Part shown: positions 33,806 to 42,542 of the stretch, in pieces
How positions within the stretch are numbered: the stretch's first letter is position 1
Layout: each line of letters starts with the position of its first letter
Assembly: GCF_017311575.1 (NCBI RefSeq)
Contig: NZ_JAFFQY010000007.1
Location: 1-64,000 of the forward strand
Reading direction: 5' to 3'
Source: Roseococcus thiosulfatophilus
GTDB taxonomy: Bacteria > Pseudomonadota > Alphaproteobacteria > Acetobacterales > Acetobacteraceae
DNA: 64,000 nucleotides
Notes under the pieces: generated by a model
Database searches by the model: none
The model's input: the letters and a program-made list of their open reading frames with translations, nothing else
What the model was told of the DNA's origin: nothing
Program-made: the position numbers and the translations under genes

Positions 33806-34711
33806 ATGTCGCTGAACTCCGTGAATACCAACCTGGGCGCCATGGTGGCGCTGCAGTCGCTCAACCGCACGAACGAGGAGATGGCGGCGACGCAAAAGCG
33901 CATCTCCACCGGCTCGCGCGTGGCGGATGCGCGGGATGACGGCGCGGCCTTCGCCGTGGCCGAGCGTATCCGCGGCGACCTCGCTGCCACCACCTCGGCG
34001 AACCAGCAGCTGGGCGGTGCGAAGGGGCTGCTCGACACGACCCGGACCGGTCTTGAGAACGTCTCCAAGGCGTTGCAGGACGTGAAGGCCACGGTCGTGA
34101 AGCTTTCGGACAGCAACATCACGCCGGCCCAGCGCGAGCAGTACATGGCGGGGCTGAAGGAGACCTTCTCGCAGATCGCGAACTTCATCACCGATACGCG
34201 CTACAACGGGCAGTCCATGCTGGTGACGGCCGCCGCGGCGACGGCGGGCGGCACCACGCTGGGTGAGATCCGTACGGTGCGCAACGGCGAGGGCGCGACC
34301 TACAGCTTCGCCAAGATCGCCACCGCGGCCATCAATGGCGCGGCCGATTTCACCGCGCTGACGGGCGTGGGCTACAACGGCGCGACGATGCTGACGGGGG
34401 CCTCGCTTCTGGCCGCCATCAGTGACTTCAGCTCGGCGCTCACGACTGGCGGCGCCGTCAACGTCGCGATCAACAACACCCTGACCTCGCTGAACAACCT
34501 CGGCAGCTACAGCCGTTACGTGGACAGCCAGATCAACTTCAACAAGGCCAAGATGGACGCGCAGGAAGCCGGCATGGGCGCCCTGATCGACGCCGATCTC
34601 GCCAAGGAATCGGCGCGGCTGCAGTCCCTGCAGATCCGGCAGCAGCTCGGTTCCCAGGCACTCGGCATCGCCAACCAGGCGCCGCAGGTTCTGCTCTCGC
34701 TCTTCCGGTAA
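33806..34711 (+). CDS. Flagellin
   Basis: Filament subunit of 301 residues. The conserved N-terminal helix (MSLNSVNTNLGAMVALQSLN, then RISTGSRVADARDDGAAFA) and the C-terminal helix (YSRYVDSQINFNKAKMDAQE through ALGIANQAPQVLLSLFR) form the D0/D1 core. The central region (about residues 140-225) is short and rich in Thr, Ser, Ala and Gly (VTAAAATAGGTTLGE, ALTTGGAVNVAINNTL), a plausible surface for O-glycosylation. Start follows AAAGGAAAAAGACCA. FlaF and two TPR-fused transferases lie downstream and sugar enzymes upstream, all on the same strand. Confidence 0.97.
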   Translation: MSLNSVNTNLGAMVALQSLNRTNEEMAATQKRISTGSRVADARDDGAAFAVAERIRGDLAATTSANQQLGGAKGLLDTTRTGLENVSKALQDVKATVVKLSDSNITPAQREQYMAGLKETFSQIANFITDTRYNGQSMLVTAAAATAGGTTLGEIRTVRNGEGATYSFAKIATAAINGAADFTALTGVGYNGATMLTGASLLAAISDFSSALTTGGAVNVAINNTLTSLNNLGSYSRYVDSQINFNKAKMDAQEAGMGALIDADLAKESARLQSLQIRQQLGSQALGIANQAPQVLLSLFR

Positions 34712-34861
34712 GACCTTGAACGGAGGCTGGCAGGAGGCCGCCTTCCCCCTTCCGCGCAGCCCTCGGGCTGATGCGTTCCCGAATTTTCCCCATGCACGGC
34801 GCCGCGGCCTTGAGGGCGCGCCCGTTTGGGTTCCGAAATCCATCGCGGGAGGTTTCCCACC

Positions 34862-35200
34862 ATGTCCTTCGCCAGCAACACATCCTCCGCCGGCCGCTAT
34901 CGCCGCCAGCTCACGCCCAAGCAGATGGAGGCCGAGGTCTTCGCCCGCGCGACCCGCGCGCTGCGCGACGCGGGTGCCGAGGGCGGCATCGCGCAGGCGC
35001 GCGCCATCGCGGACAACCGGCGCCTGTGGGACGCCGTGCTCGACTCGGTGCTGGACCCCACCAACCGCCTGGCCATGCCGCTGCGCGCGCAGATTGCCTC
35101 GCTCGCCCGCGCCGTGCTGCGCGAGCTCGACGCTGAGGCGCCTGATGCGGCGTTCATCATCGAGATGAACGAGCAGATGGCTGGCGCGCTTTGGAACTGA
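34862..35200 (+). CDS. flaF: Flagellar biosynthesis regulator FlaF
   Basis: A 112-residue FlaF protein, which in Alphaproteobacteria is needed for flagellin synthesis and secretion and works against FlbT. Family pattern: LTPKQMEAEVFARATRALRD, then ADNRRLWDAVLDSVLDPTNR and LPLRAQ-type AMPLRAQIASLARAVL, ending IIEMNEQMAGAL. The start at 34862 follows GGGAGGTTTCCCACC. No flbT gene is in the window, although the pair usually adjoin; this is an odd absence. Confidence 0.92.
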   Translation: MSFASNTSSAGRYRRQLTPKQMEAEVFARATRALRDAGAEGGIAQARAIADNRRLWDAVLDSVLDPTNRLAMPLRAQIASLARAVLRELDAEAPDAAFIIEMNEQMAGALWN

Positions 35201-35210
35201 GGGCGCGGCC

Positions 35211-36638
35211 ATGAACATTCACGCCACGCCCGACACGACCGCGCTGCGCCTTCTCGACCGCGGGCGCGACCTGCTGCGCGACCGCCGCCCGGCCGATGCC
35301 GCGCTGCTGCTGTCGCGCGCCGCTTCCCTGCCCGCGGCCCCCGCGGAGGCTCACGGCCTGCTGGCCGAGGCCCTGATGGAAAGCGATGACGCGCCGGCCG
35401 CGCTCATCGCCGCCGATGCCGCGCTTTCCCTGCGCGATGACGCCGCGCTGCGCCTGCTGCGCGCGCGCATCCGCCGTGCCCTGGGCCATGCGGACGGCGC
35501 CATGGATGACGCGGCCGCGGCCGTGATGGCCACCCCGTCGGACCGCGATGCCAAGGCGCTGCTGGCCACCTGCCTGTCCGAGGCAGGGCGGCATGACGAG
35601 GCCATCTTCCTCTTCCACCAGGCCTTCGTGGCAGAGCCCGAGGCGCCGCACCGCTCGGCCATGCTGGCCATGGCCATGATGCGCGGCGGGCGCCATGCGG
35701 CGGCCGAGGAACTCTATGCGCTGGCGCATTCGATGGCGCCCTATGCGCGCGGCATCTTGCCGTTGCGCGCGCAGAACGTGCTGCTGGGCGGTGACCCGCA
35801 CAAGGCCATCGCGCTGATCGAGGGGGCCTTGGGGCGGCAGCAGGGAGAGGCCGCCCTCTACTCGGTGCTCGGCCAGGCGCGGCAGCGACTGGGTCAGGCG
35901 GAAGCCGCGGCGGAAGCCTATGCGGAAGCCGCGCGGCTCGACCCGACGGACACCTATCTCCAGCACCTTGCCGCCGCGATGACCAATGCCGGTGCCACCC
36001 CGGACCGCGCGAGCGACCGCTACGTGACCGACGTCTTCGACGGCTATGCGAACCGCTTCGAGGCCGCGCTCTTCGCGCTCGGCTATCGCGTGCCGGGCGT
36101 CATGCTCAAGCTGATCGAGGGCCAGGGCTACACGCCGGGCGGCCGGCATCTGGGCGATGTGCTCGACCTCGGCTGCGGCACCGGGCTCATGGGCGCCACC
36201 CTGCACGACATGCTGGGCGGGCGGCTGGTGGGCGTGGACCTGTCGCCTCGCATGATCGAGGTGGCACGCGCCAAGGGCATCTATACGGAGCTGCGCTGCG
36301 CCGAGATCAACGAGGCGATGGCCGCCGATACCGCCCATTACGACCTGGTCCTGCTGTCGGACGTGCTCTGCTATTTCGGGCGCCTGGATGCGGTTCTCGG
36401 CGCGGTGGCGGCCCGCCTCAAGCCCGGCGGCCTGGTTGCATTGAGCATCGAGTCCGGCGAGGCCGAGGGCGGCTGGGAGTTGCAGGCCAGCGCCCGCTAC
36501 CGCCATGACCCCGGCTATCTGCGGGCGGCGCTGGAACGCGCGGGGCTCGCCACGCTGGAGTTCCGCGAGGAGACGCTGCGCTGGGAGGGCGAGGCCACCG
36601 TGCCGGGCGTAATCGCCCTCGCCCGCCTCGGAGGCTGA
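35211..36638 (+). CDS. TPR-repeat methyltransferase fusion
   Basis: A 475-residue protein with about six tetratricopeptide-like repeats (residues 10-265, e.g. AEAAAEAYAEAARLDPTD) followed by a class I SAM-dependent methyltransferase (about 285-475). The linker has YVTDVFDGYANRFEAAL, and motif I is VLDLGCGTGLMGATL at about residues 317-331. TPR modules bind protein partners, so the methyltransferase may be directed to a protein target or its glycan. It starts 10 bases after flaF and lies directly before the TPR-glycosyltransferase, suggesting both act on flagellin. The target is inference. Confidence 0.85.
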   Translation: MNIHATPDTTALRLLDRGRDLLRDRRPADAALLLSRAASLPAAPAEAHGLLAEALMESDDAPAALIAADAALSLRDDAALRLLRARIRRALGHADGAMDDAAAAVMATPSDRDAKALLATCLSEAGRHDEAIFLFHQAFVAEPEAPHRSAMLAMAMMRGGRHAAAEELYALAHSMAPYARGILPLRAQNVLLGGDPHKAIALIEGALGRQQGEAALYSVLGQARQRLGQAEAAAEAYAEAARLDPTDTYLQHLAAAMTNAGATPDRASDRYVTDVFDGYANRFEAALFALGYRVPGVMLKLIEGQGYTPGGRHLGDVLDLGCGTGLMGATLHDMLGGRLVGVDLSPRMIEVARAKGIYTELRCAEINEAMAADTAHYDLVLLSDVLCYFGRLDAVLGAVAARLKPGGLVALSIESGEAEGGWELQASARYRHDPGYLRAALERAGLATLEFREETLRWEGEATVPGVIALARLGG

Positions 36639-36642
36639 GGTG

Positions 36643-38907
36643 ATGGACGGCCTGCCCGGCGACGCCTCGGCTTTCCAGGCCGCCTTGGCCCTGCTGCGCG
36701 AGGGGCGGACCCGGGACGCGCTGCCCCTGCTGGAAGCTGCCGTGGCCGAGGTGCCCTGGCATGGGCTGGCCGCGCTGAACCTCGCCATGGCGCGGATGGA
36801 TCTGGGCCAACTTGACGCCGCGGCAGGCCCTCTCGCCACCGCGCTGGAACGGCTGCCCCATCACCCGGAGCCGCATTTCCGTCGTGGGCGCCTCGCGCAT
36901 CTGCGCGGCCAGGGTCAGGCGGCACGCCAGGGTTATGAGGCCGCCCTGGTGCGGGACCCTGGCCATGTCGCGGCCCTGTGCGGCCTGGCCGAGCTGGCCC
37001 GTGCCGAAGGGCGGGCTGAGGCTTCGGTCGCGCTCCTGCGAGAGGCCCTGCTGCACAGCCCCCAGGACGACGGCATCACGCTGGAGCTGGCGCGCGGCCT
37101 CGTGGCGGCGAATGAGCCCGGCGAGGCCCTGGCCCTGGCCGTGCCGCTGCTGGCGCGAGAGGGCGCCCCGGGCCTGGCCGGTGTCGTCTGGAGCGAGGCG
37201 GTGCTGGCGCGGGAGGGGCCGGCGGGTGCCCGCGCGGCCAGCGAGGCCGCGCTGGCGGCGGACCCGCTCTCCCCCGCGCGGATCGCGGCCCATGCCACCC
37301 TGCTCGATGCCTTCGGGCAGACGCGGGAAGGGCTGCGCCATTGGCACTTGGCCGAGGCCCTGGCGCCGGAGGATGTCGCCATCCTCTCGGGCCTTGCCCA
37401 TGGCCTGTGGCGGGAGCGCGCCTACAAGGCCGCCCTGCCGGTCTTCGAACGCGCGGTGGCCCTGGCCCCCGGTGAGCGGAGCCTGCGCGTGGGCCATGGC
37501 GAAATCCTGTTTCGCCTGCACCGCCTGGCCGAGGCGGCGGACTCCCTGCGCGCCACCCTGGCCGATCTGGGCGGGGATGAGCGCACCCACGCCACGCTGG
37601 CGCTCGTGCTCGTCTCGCAAGGGCTGCAGGAGGAGGCGCGGCTCGCCACCGAGGCCGCGGGGGGTGAGAACGCGCTCGTCCATGCCCTGTGCAATGTGGG
37701 CCCCTACCACCCGGCGATGGCGACGTCCGAGGCGCTGGGCGAGGCCGCCCGTGCGCTGAAGCAGCGGCTGTCCCAGGGCATCAACCCCTATGTGCCCGTG
37801 GCGCGCCCGCCCGGCGAGCGGCTGCGCGTCGGGTTGCTCTCGTCGAATCTGGGCCGGCACCCGGTGGGCTGGCTGACCCTGCCGGCCATCGAACACCTCC
37901 CGCGCGAGGAGTTCGAGGTGGTGGTCTTCAGCCTCACTGACCGTGAGGACCCGTTGGCGCGGCGCTTCCGCGCGCGCGCCGACCGCTGGATCAGCTTCGA
38001 GCCAGGGGCGAGGGACCAGCTCGTGCTGGACCGCCTGCGCGCGGAGGCGCTGGACATCCTGATCGACCTGAGCGGCCATGGGCAGGGCGGGCGGGTGCGG
38101 GTGCTGCGCCACCGCGCCGCACCTGTGCAGATCAAGTGGGTGGGGTCGCAATCGGCGAGCTCCGGCGTCCCCAACATGGACTGGATGCTGACCGACCGTT
38201 GGGAGACGCCCGCGGGTTTCGAGCCCCACTACACCGAGCGCCTGCTCCGCATGCCCGATGGCTATTGCTGCTACGCCCCGCCCGACCGCGCGCCTGATGT
38301 GGCGCCGCTGCCCGCCCTGGCGCGCGGCCATGTCACCTTCGGCTGCTACAACAACCTGGCAAAGGTGACGCCCGCGGTGCTGTCGACCTGGGCGCGCATC
38401 CTGGCGGCCCTGCCCACCGCGCGGCTGGTGCTGCGGACCCATGCGCTGGGCGACGACCCCACGCGCGCCGCCTTTCTGACACGCGCCGCGGCGTTCGGCA
38501 TGCCGCTGGACCGGCTGGAACTCCATGGCGCCGTGCCGCACGAGGCGCTATTGGCGGCCTATGGCGAGATCGACCTCTCGCTGGACCCTTTTCCCTATAC
38601 GGGCGGCCTCACGGTCTGCGAGTCGCTCTGGATGGGCGTGCCGGTGCTGACCAAGGTGAGTGAGGGGTTCGCGGGCCGCCACGCCCTGTCGCACCTCTCC
38701 AATGTAGGCCTGCCGGATTGGGCCGTACCCGATGAGGACAGCTATGTGGCCGAGGCCCTGCGCCGCGCCGCGGACCTCCCGGCGCTTGCGGAGCTGCGCG
38801 CGGGGCTGCGGGCGCGGGTCGCTGCCTCGCCGCTGTGCGACGGGCCACGCTTTGGGCGCAACCTGGGGCGGGCGCTGCGCCAGGCCTGGGAGGCGCGGCC
38901 CGCTTGA
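36643..38907 (+). CDS. TPR-repeat GT41 (O-GlcNAc transferase-like) glycosyltransferase
   Basis: A 754-residue protein: TPR-like repeats (about residues 10-340) and a C-terminal GT41/SPINDLY-type glycosyltransferase (about 392-754). Catalytic-half markers are LRVGLLSSNLGRHPVGWL, LDILIDLSGHGQGGRVRVL, VTFGCYNNLAKVTPAVLSTW and DPFPYTGGLTVCESLWMGVP, the nucleotide-binding loop of OGT. FlmG of Caulobacter, a TPR-glycosyltransferase, modifies flagellin with the TPR part binding the flagellin; the position here, after flagellin, FlaF and a TPR-methyltransferase, points to the same job. Start ATG 36643; a GTG lies directly before it. Confidence 0.88.
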   Translation: MDGLPGDASAFQAALALLREGRTRDALPLLEAAVAEVPWHGLAALNLAMARMDLGQLDAAAGPLATALERLPHHPEPHFRRGRLAHLRGQGQAARQGYEAALVRDPGHVAALCGLAELARAEGRAEASVALLREALLHSPQDDGITLELARGLVAANEPGEALALAVPLLAREGAPGLAGVVWSEAVLAREGPAGARAASEAALAADPLSPARIAAHATLLDAFGQTREGLRHWHLAEALAPEDVAILSGLAHGLWRERAYKAALPVFERAVALAPGERSLRVGHGEILFRLHRLAEAADSLRATLADLGGDERTHATLALVLVSQGLQEEARLATEAAGGENALVHALCNVGPYHPAMATSEALGEAARALKQRLSQGINPYVPVARPPGERLRVGLLSSNLGRHPVGWLTLPAIEHLPREEFEVVVFSLTDREDPLARRFRARADRWISFEPGARDQLVLDRLRAEALDILIDLSGHGQGGRVRVLRHRAAPVQIKWVGSQSASSGVPNMDWMLTDRWETPAGFEPHYTERLLRMPDGYCCYAPPDRAPDVAPLPALARGHVTFGCYNNLAKVTPAVLSTWARILAALPTARLVLRTHALGDDPTRAAFLTRAAAFGMPLDRLELHGAVPHEALLAAYGEIDLSLDPFPYTGGLTVCESLWMGVPVLTKVSEGFAGRHALSHLSNVGLPDWAVPDEDSYVAEALRRAADLPALAELRAGLRARVAASPLCDGPRFGRNLGRALRQAWEARPA

Positions 38908-38939
38908 CGTCAAGGACGTGTCCCGGCCAGCAATGCGGT

Positions 38940-39728
38940 ATGGACACGCCCCCCCTCTCCGAGATCGCCAGCCCCGAAATCGCCAGTCATCGGGGTGGTG
39001 CCTTCATCTGGCCCGAGAACAGCCTGCTCGCCATCCGCGAAGCGCTGAAGTGGTCGGCCGAGCAGGTGGAACTTGACGTCCATGCCTCGGCGGACGGCGA
39101 GCCCGTGGTCATGCACGACGCCACGCTGGACCGCACGACGGACGGGCAGGGGCCGGTGGTGGCCCAGTCCTGGGAGGCGCTGGCCCAGCTTCGCATCCGC
39201 GGTACGGGGGGCGAGACCATCCCGCACCTCTCCCACGCCGCGCGGCTGATCCAGGAGGGCGGGCAGGTGCTGCGGCTGGAGGTGAAGGCGGATGCCCAGG
39301 GCCGGCCCTATCCGGGCCTCGTCGCCCGCTGCGCCGCGGTGGTGGACCAGCATGGCATGCGCGCCCGCACCGTTTTCATGAGCTTCGAGGCGGCGAGTGT
39401 CGCCGAGGCGGCCGCGCTGGGCGGTTTTGCCCAGACCGTCTGGCTGGCCGGGGGCTGGACGCTGCGGGGCATGCGCCCACGCGACACGGTGGCGATGTGC
39501 CGCAGTTGCGGAGCCACGGAGCTCGGCGTCCCCGAGGGCTTGGCCGATGCCACCCTGCGCGATGCGTTGCGGGCGGAGGGGCTGCGCCTGTCGGTCTGGG
39601 GGGCCAACCACGCCCCCACCCTGCATCGCGCCCTGCGGCTGGGGGTGGACGTGATCGCCACCGATGACCCGCCGCTGGCCATCCGGCTGCGCGCATCGGG
39701 CGTTCCGGCGGCTCAAGATCCGCGCTAG
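38940..39728 (+). CDS. Glycerophosphodiester phosphodiesterase
   Basis: A 262-residue cytoplasmic GDPD-family enzyme with a TIM-barrel fold, hydrolysing glycerophosphodiesters to glycerol 3-phosphate and an alcohol. Catalytic and metal residues are visible in [15 protein letters not shown] (HRG, EN) and [19 protein letters not shown] (ELD and HD), followed by [11 protein letters not shown]. The C-terminal [13 protein letters not shown] is also conserved. Start chosen at ATG 38940, where the family sequence begins; no clear ribosome-binding site. It lies 32 bases after the TPR-glycosyltransferase and 29 before ivd, so co-transcription with either is possible. Confidence 0.9.
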   Translation: MDTPPLSEIASPEIASHRGGAFIWPENSLLAIREALKWSAEQVELDVHASADGEPVVMHDATLDRTTDGQGPVVAQSWEALAQLRIRGTGGETIPHLSHAARLIQEGGQVLRLEVKADAQGRPYPGLVARCAAVVDQHGMRARTVFMSFEAASVAEAAALGGFAQTVWLAGGWTLRGMRPRDTVAMCRSCGATELGVPEGLADATLRDALRAEGLRLSVWGANHAPTLHRALRLGVDVIATDDPPLAIRLRASGVPAAQDPR

Positions 39729-39757
39729 CCTGCCACCCTTCCGAGGAAGGGAACAAA

Positions 39758-40933
39758 ATGTCCGGAAACGCCCACCTCCCCTCGCTGGATTTCGGCCTGG
39801 GGCCCGAGATTGACGCGCTGCGCGACACGGTGCGCGCCTTCGCCACCGAGCGCGTCGCGCCGCTGGCCGCCGAGATCGACCGGACCGACGAGTTCCCCCG
39901 CCACCTCTGGCCCGAGATGGGCGCGCTCGGCCTGCACGGGATCACGGTGGACGAGGCGCGGGGTGGGGCCGGCATGGGCTATGTCGCGCATTGCGTGGCG
40001 GTGGAGGAGATCAGCCGCGCCAGCGCCAGCGTGGGGCTGAGCTATGGCGCGCACTCAAATCTCTGCGTGAACCAGATCGAGCGTAACGGCACCCCGGCCC
40101 AGCGCGCCAAGTACCTGCCCAAGCTGATCAGCGGCGAACATCTGGGCGCGCTGGCCATGAGCGAGCCCGGCGCGGGATCGGACGTGGTGTCCATGAAGCT
40201 GCGCGCCGAGAAGCGTGGCGACCGCTACGTGCTGAACGGCACGAAGATGTGGATCACCAACGCGCATTACGCCGAGACGCTGATCGTCTACGCCAAGACC
40301 GACCCGGATGCCGGCCCCAAGGGCATCACCGCCTTCCTGATCGAGCGCGGCTTCAAGGGTTTCACGCCGGCGCAGAAGCTGGACAAGCTCGGCATGCGCG
40401 GCTCCCCCACCAGCGAGCTGGTGTTCGAGGATTGCGAAGTGCCGGAGGAGAACGTGCTCGGCCAGGTGAATGGCGGCGTGCGCGTGCTGATGTCGGGCCT
40501 CGATTATGAGCGCGTGGTGCTGGCGGCGGGGCCGCTCGGCATCATGCAGGCCTGCCTGGATGTGGTCGTGCCCTACATCCACGAACGCAAGCAGTTCGGC
40601 CAGGCGATCGGTGAGTTCCAGTTCATCCAGGGCAAGGTCGCCGACATGTACACGCGCTTCAACGCGGCGCGGGCCTATGTCTATGCGGTGGCGCGCGCCT
40701 GCGACGCCGGGCAGACCACGCGCAAGGATGCGGCCGGCGCCATCCTCTTCGCGGCCGAGGAAGCGACGCGGGCGGCGCTGGATGCCATCCAGATCCTGGG
40801 CGGGAATGGCTACATCAACGACTACCCGACGGGCCGCCTGCTGCGGGATGCCAAGCTCTATGAGATCGGCGCCGGCACCAGCGAAATCCGCCGCCTGCTG
40901 ATCGGGCGCGAGCTGTTTCGCGAGACGGCATAG
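39758..40933 (+). CDS. ivd: Isovaleryl-CoA dehydrogenase
   Basis: FAD-dependent dehydrogenase of leucine degradation, oxidising isovaleryl-CoA to 3-methylcrotonyl-CoA; 391 residues, standard length. Diagnostic stretches are [40 protein letters not shown] and [20 protein letters not shown], where the glutamate of LDYERV is the catalytic base position of isovaleryl-CoA dehydrogenases. The C-terminal [19 protein letters not shown] is conserved. Preceded by GAGGAAGGGAACAAA. It starts the ivd-mccB-mccA operon. Confidence 0.95.
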   Translation: MSGNAHLPSLDFGLGPEIDALRDTVRAFATERVAPLAAEIDRTDEFPRHLWPEMGALGLHGITVDEARGGAGMGYVAHCVAVEEISRASASVGLSYGAHSNLCVNQIERNGTPAQRAKYLPKLISGEHLGALAMSEPGAGSDVVSMKLRAEKRGDRYVLNGTKMWITNAHYAETLIVYAKTDPDAGPKGITAFLIERGFKGFTPAQKLDKLGMRGSPTSELVFEDCEVPEENVLGQVNGGVRVLMSGLDYERVVLAAGPLGIMQACLDVVVPYIHERKQFGQAIGEFQFIQGKVADMYTRFNAARAYVYAVARACDAGQTTRKDAAGAILFAAEEATRAALDAIQILGGNGYINDYPTGRLLRDAKLYEIGAGTSEIRRLLIGRELFRETA

Positions 40934-40935
40934 CC

Positions 40936-42537
40936 ATGCGCATCACCAGCCAACTCGACCCGCGCGGGCGGGATTTCCGCGCGCAGGCGGCGCGCACCCA
41001 GGAATTGCTGGACGAACTCAGCGCGCGCACGGCGCGCGCCGCGCTGGGTGGGCCGGAGGCCGCCCGCGACCGGCATGTGGCGCGCGGCAAGCTGCTGCCG
41101 CGGCAGCGGGTGGAGCGGCTGCTCGACCCCGGCGCGCCCTTCCTCGAACTCTCGCCGCTGGCCGCCCATGGCATGTATGGCGAGGAGATCAACGGCGCCG
41201 GCCTCATCACCGGCATCGGCACCGTGGCCGGCCGCGCCTGCGTCATCGTGGCCAATGACGCCACGGTGAAGGGCGGCAGCTACTACCCGATGACGGTGAA
41301 GAAGCACCTTCGCGCGCAGGAGGTGGCGCAGCAGAACCGGCTGCCCTGCCTGTATCTCGTGGACAGCGGCGGCGCCAACCTGCCCAACCAGGACGAGATC
41401 TTCCCTGACCGCGAGCATTTCGGCCGCATCTTCTTCAACCAGGCGAACATGTCGGCCGCCGGCATCCCGCAGATCGCGGCCGTGATGGGAAGCTGCACCG
41501 CGGGCGGCGCCTATGTGCCGGCGATGTGCGACGAGGCCGTGATCGTCCGCAACCAGGGCACCATCTTTCTGGGTGGCCCGCCGCTGGTGAAGGCGGCGAC
41601 GGGCGAAATCGTCTCGGCCGAGGATTTGGGCGGCGGCGACGTCCACACGCGGCTTTCGGGCGTGGCCGACCACCTGGCGCAGGACGACATGCACGCGTTG
41701 GGGCTGATGCGGCGCATCGTGGGCAACCTGAATGCCGCTTCCCCGCCCACGCCGCCCTTCCCGCCCGAGGCGCCGGCCTATGACCCCGCCGAACTGAACG
41801 GCGTGATCCCCTCCGATGTCCGCGCCCCCTTCGAGGTTCGGGAAGTCATCGCGCGCATCGTGGACGGCTCCGTGCTGGACGAGTTCAAGCCGCGCTATGG
41901 CACCACGCTGGTGACCGGCTTCGCGCGCATCTGGGGCATGCCGGTCGGCATCATCGCCAATAACGGCATCCTCTTCAGCGAGAGCGCGCAAAAGGGTGCC
42001 CATTTCATCGAGCTGTGCTGCCAGCGCGGCATCCCGCTGCTGTTCCTGCAGAACATCTCGGGCTTCATGGTGGGCCGCAAATATGAGGCCGGCGGCATCG
42101 CCAAGGATGGCGCGAAGCTGGTCACGGCCGTCGCCACCGCGCAGGTGCCCAAGATCACGGTCATCATCGGCGGCAGCTTCGGCGCGGGGAATTACGGCAT
42201 GTGCGGCCGCGCCTATTCGCCACGTTTTCTCTTCACCTGGCCCAATGCGCGCATCAGCGTGATGGGGGGCGAGCAGGCGGCCTCCGTGCTGGCCACCCTG
42301 CGGCGGGACAACCTGGAAGCCTCCGGCCGCGCCTGGAGCGCCGAGGAGGAAGAGGCGTTCAAGGCGCCCATCCGCGAAAAATACGAACGCGAGGGCGACC
42401 CCTACTACGCCACCGCCCGCCTGTGGGATGACGGCATCATCCCGCCCGCCATGACGCGCGACGTGCTGGGCCTCGCGTTCAACGCCGCGCTGCACGCGCC
42501 CATTCCGCCGACGAAGTTCGGCCTGTTCCGGATGTGA
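40936..42537 (+). CDS. mccB: Methylcrotonyl-CoA carboxylase, carboxyltransferase (beta) subunit
   Basis: Carboxyltransferase subunit of 3-methylcrotonyl-CoA carboxylase (leucine degradation), 533 residues. It has the paired crotonase-like halves: [20 protein letters not shown] with [19 protein letters not shown] in the N-terminal half, and [20 protein letters not shown] with [19 protein letters not shown] in the C-terminal half. The [15 protein letters not shown] segment is typical of MCC rather than propionyl-CoA carboxylase. It starts two bases after ivd, and mccA follows after five bases. Confidence 0.95.
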   Translation: MRITSQLDPRGRDFRAQAARTQELLDELSARTARAALGGPEAARDRHVARGKLLPRQRVERLLDPGAPFLELSPLAAHGMYGEEINGAGLITGIGTVAGRACVIVANDATVKGGSYYPMTVKKHLRAQEVAQQNRLPCLYLVDSGGANLPNQDEIFPDREHFGRIFFNQANMSAAGIPQIAAVMGSCTAGGAYVPAMCDEAVIVRNQGTIFLGGPPLVKAATGEIVSAEDLGGGDVHTRLSGVADHLAQDDMHALGLMRRIVGNLNAASPPTPPFPPEAPAYDPAELNGVIPSDVRAPFEVREVIARIVDGSVLDEFKPRYGTTLVTGFARIWGMPVGIIANNGILFSESAQKGAHFIELCCQRGIPLLFLQNISGFMVGRKYEAGGIAKDGAKLVTAVATAQVPKITVIIGGSFGAGNYGMCGRAYSPRFLFTWPNARISVMGGEQAASVLATLRRDNLEASGRAWSAEEEEAFKAPIREKYEREGDPYYATARLWDDGIIPPAMTRDVLGLAFNAALHAPIPPTKFGLFRM

Positions 42538-42542
42538 CGCGC

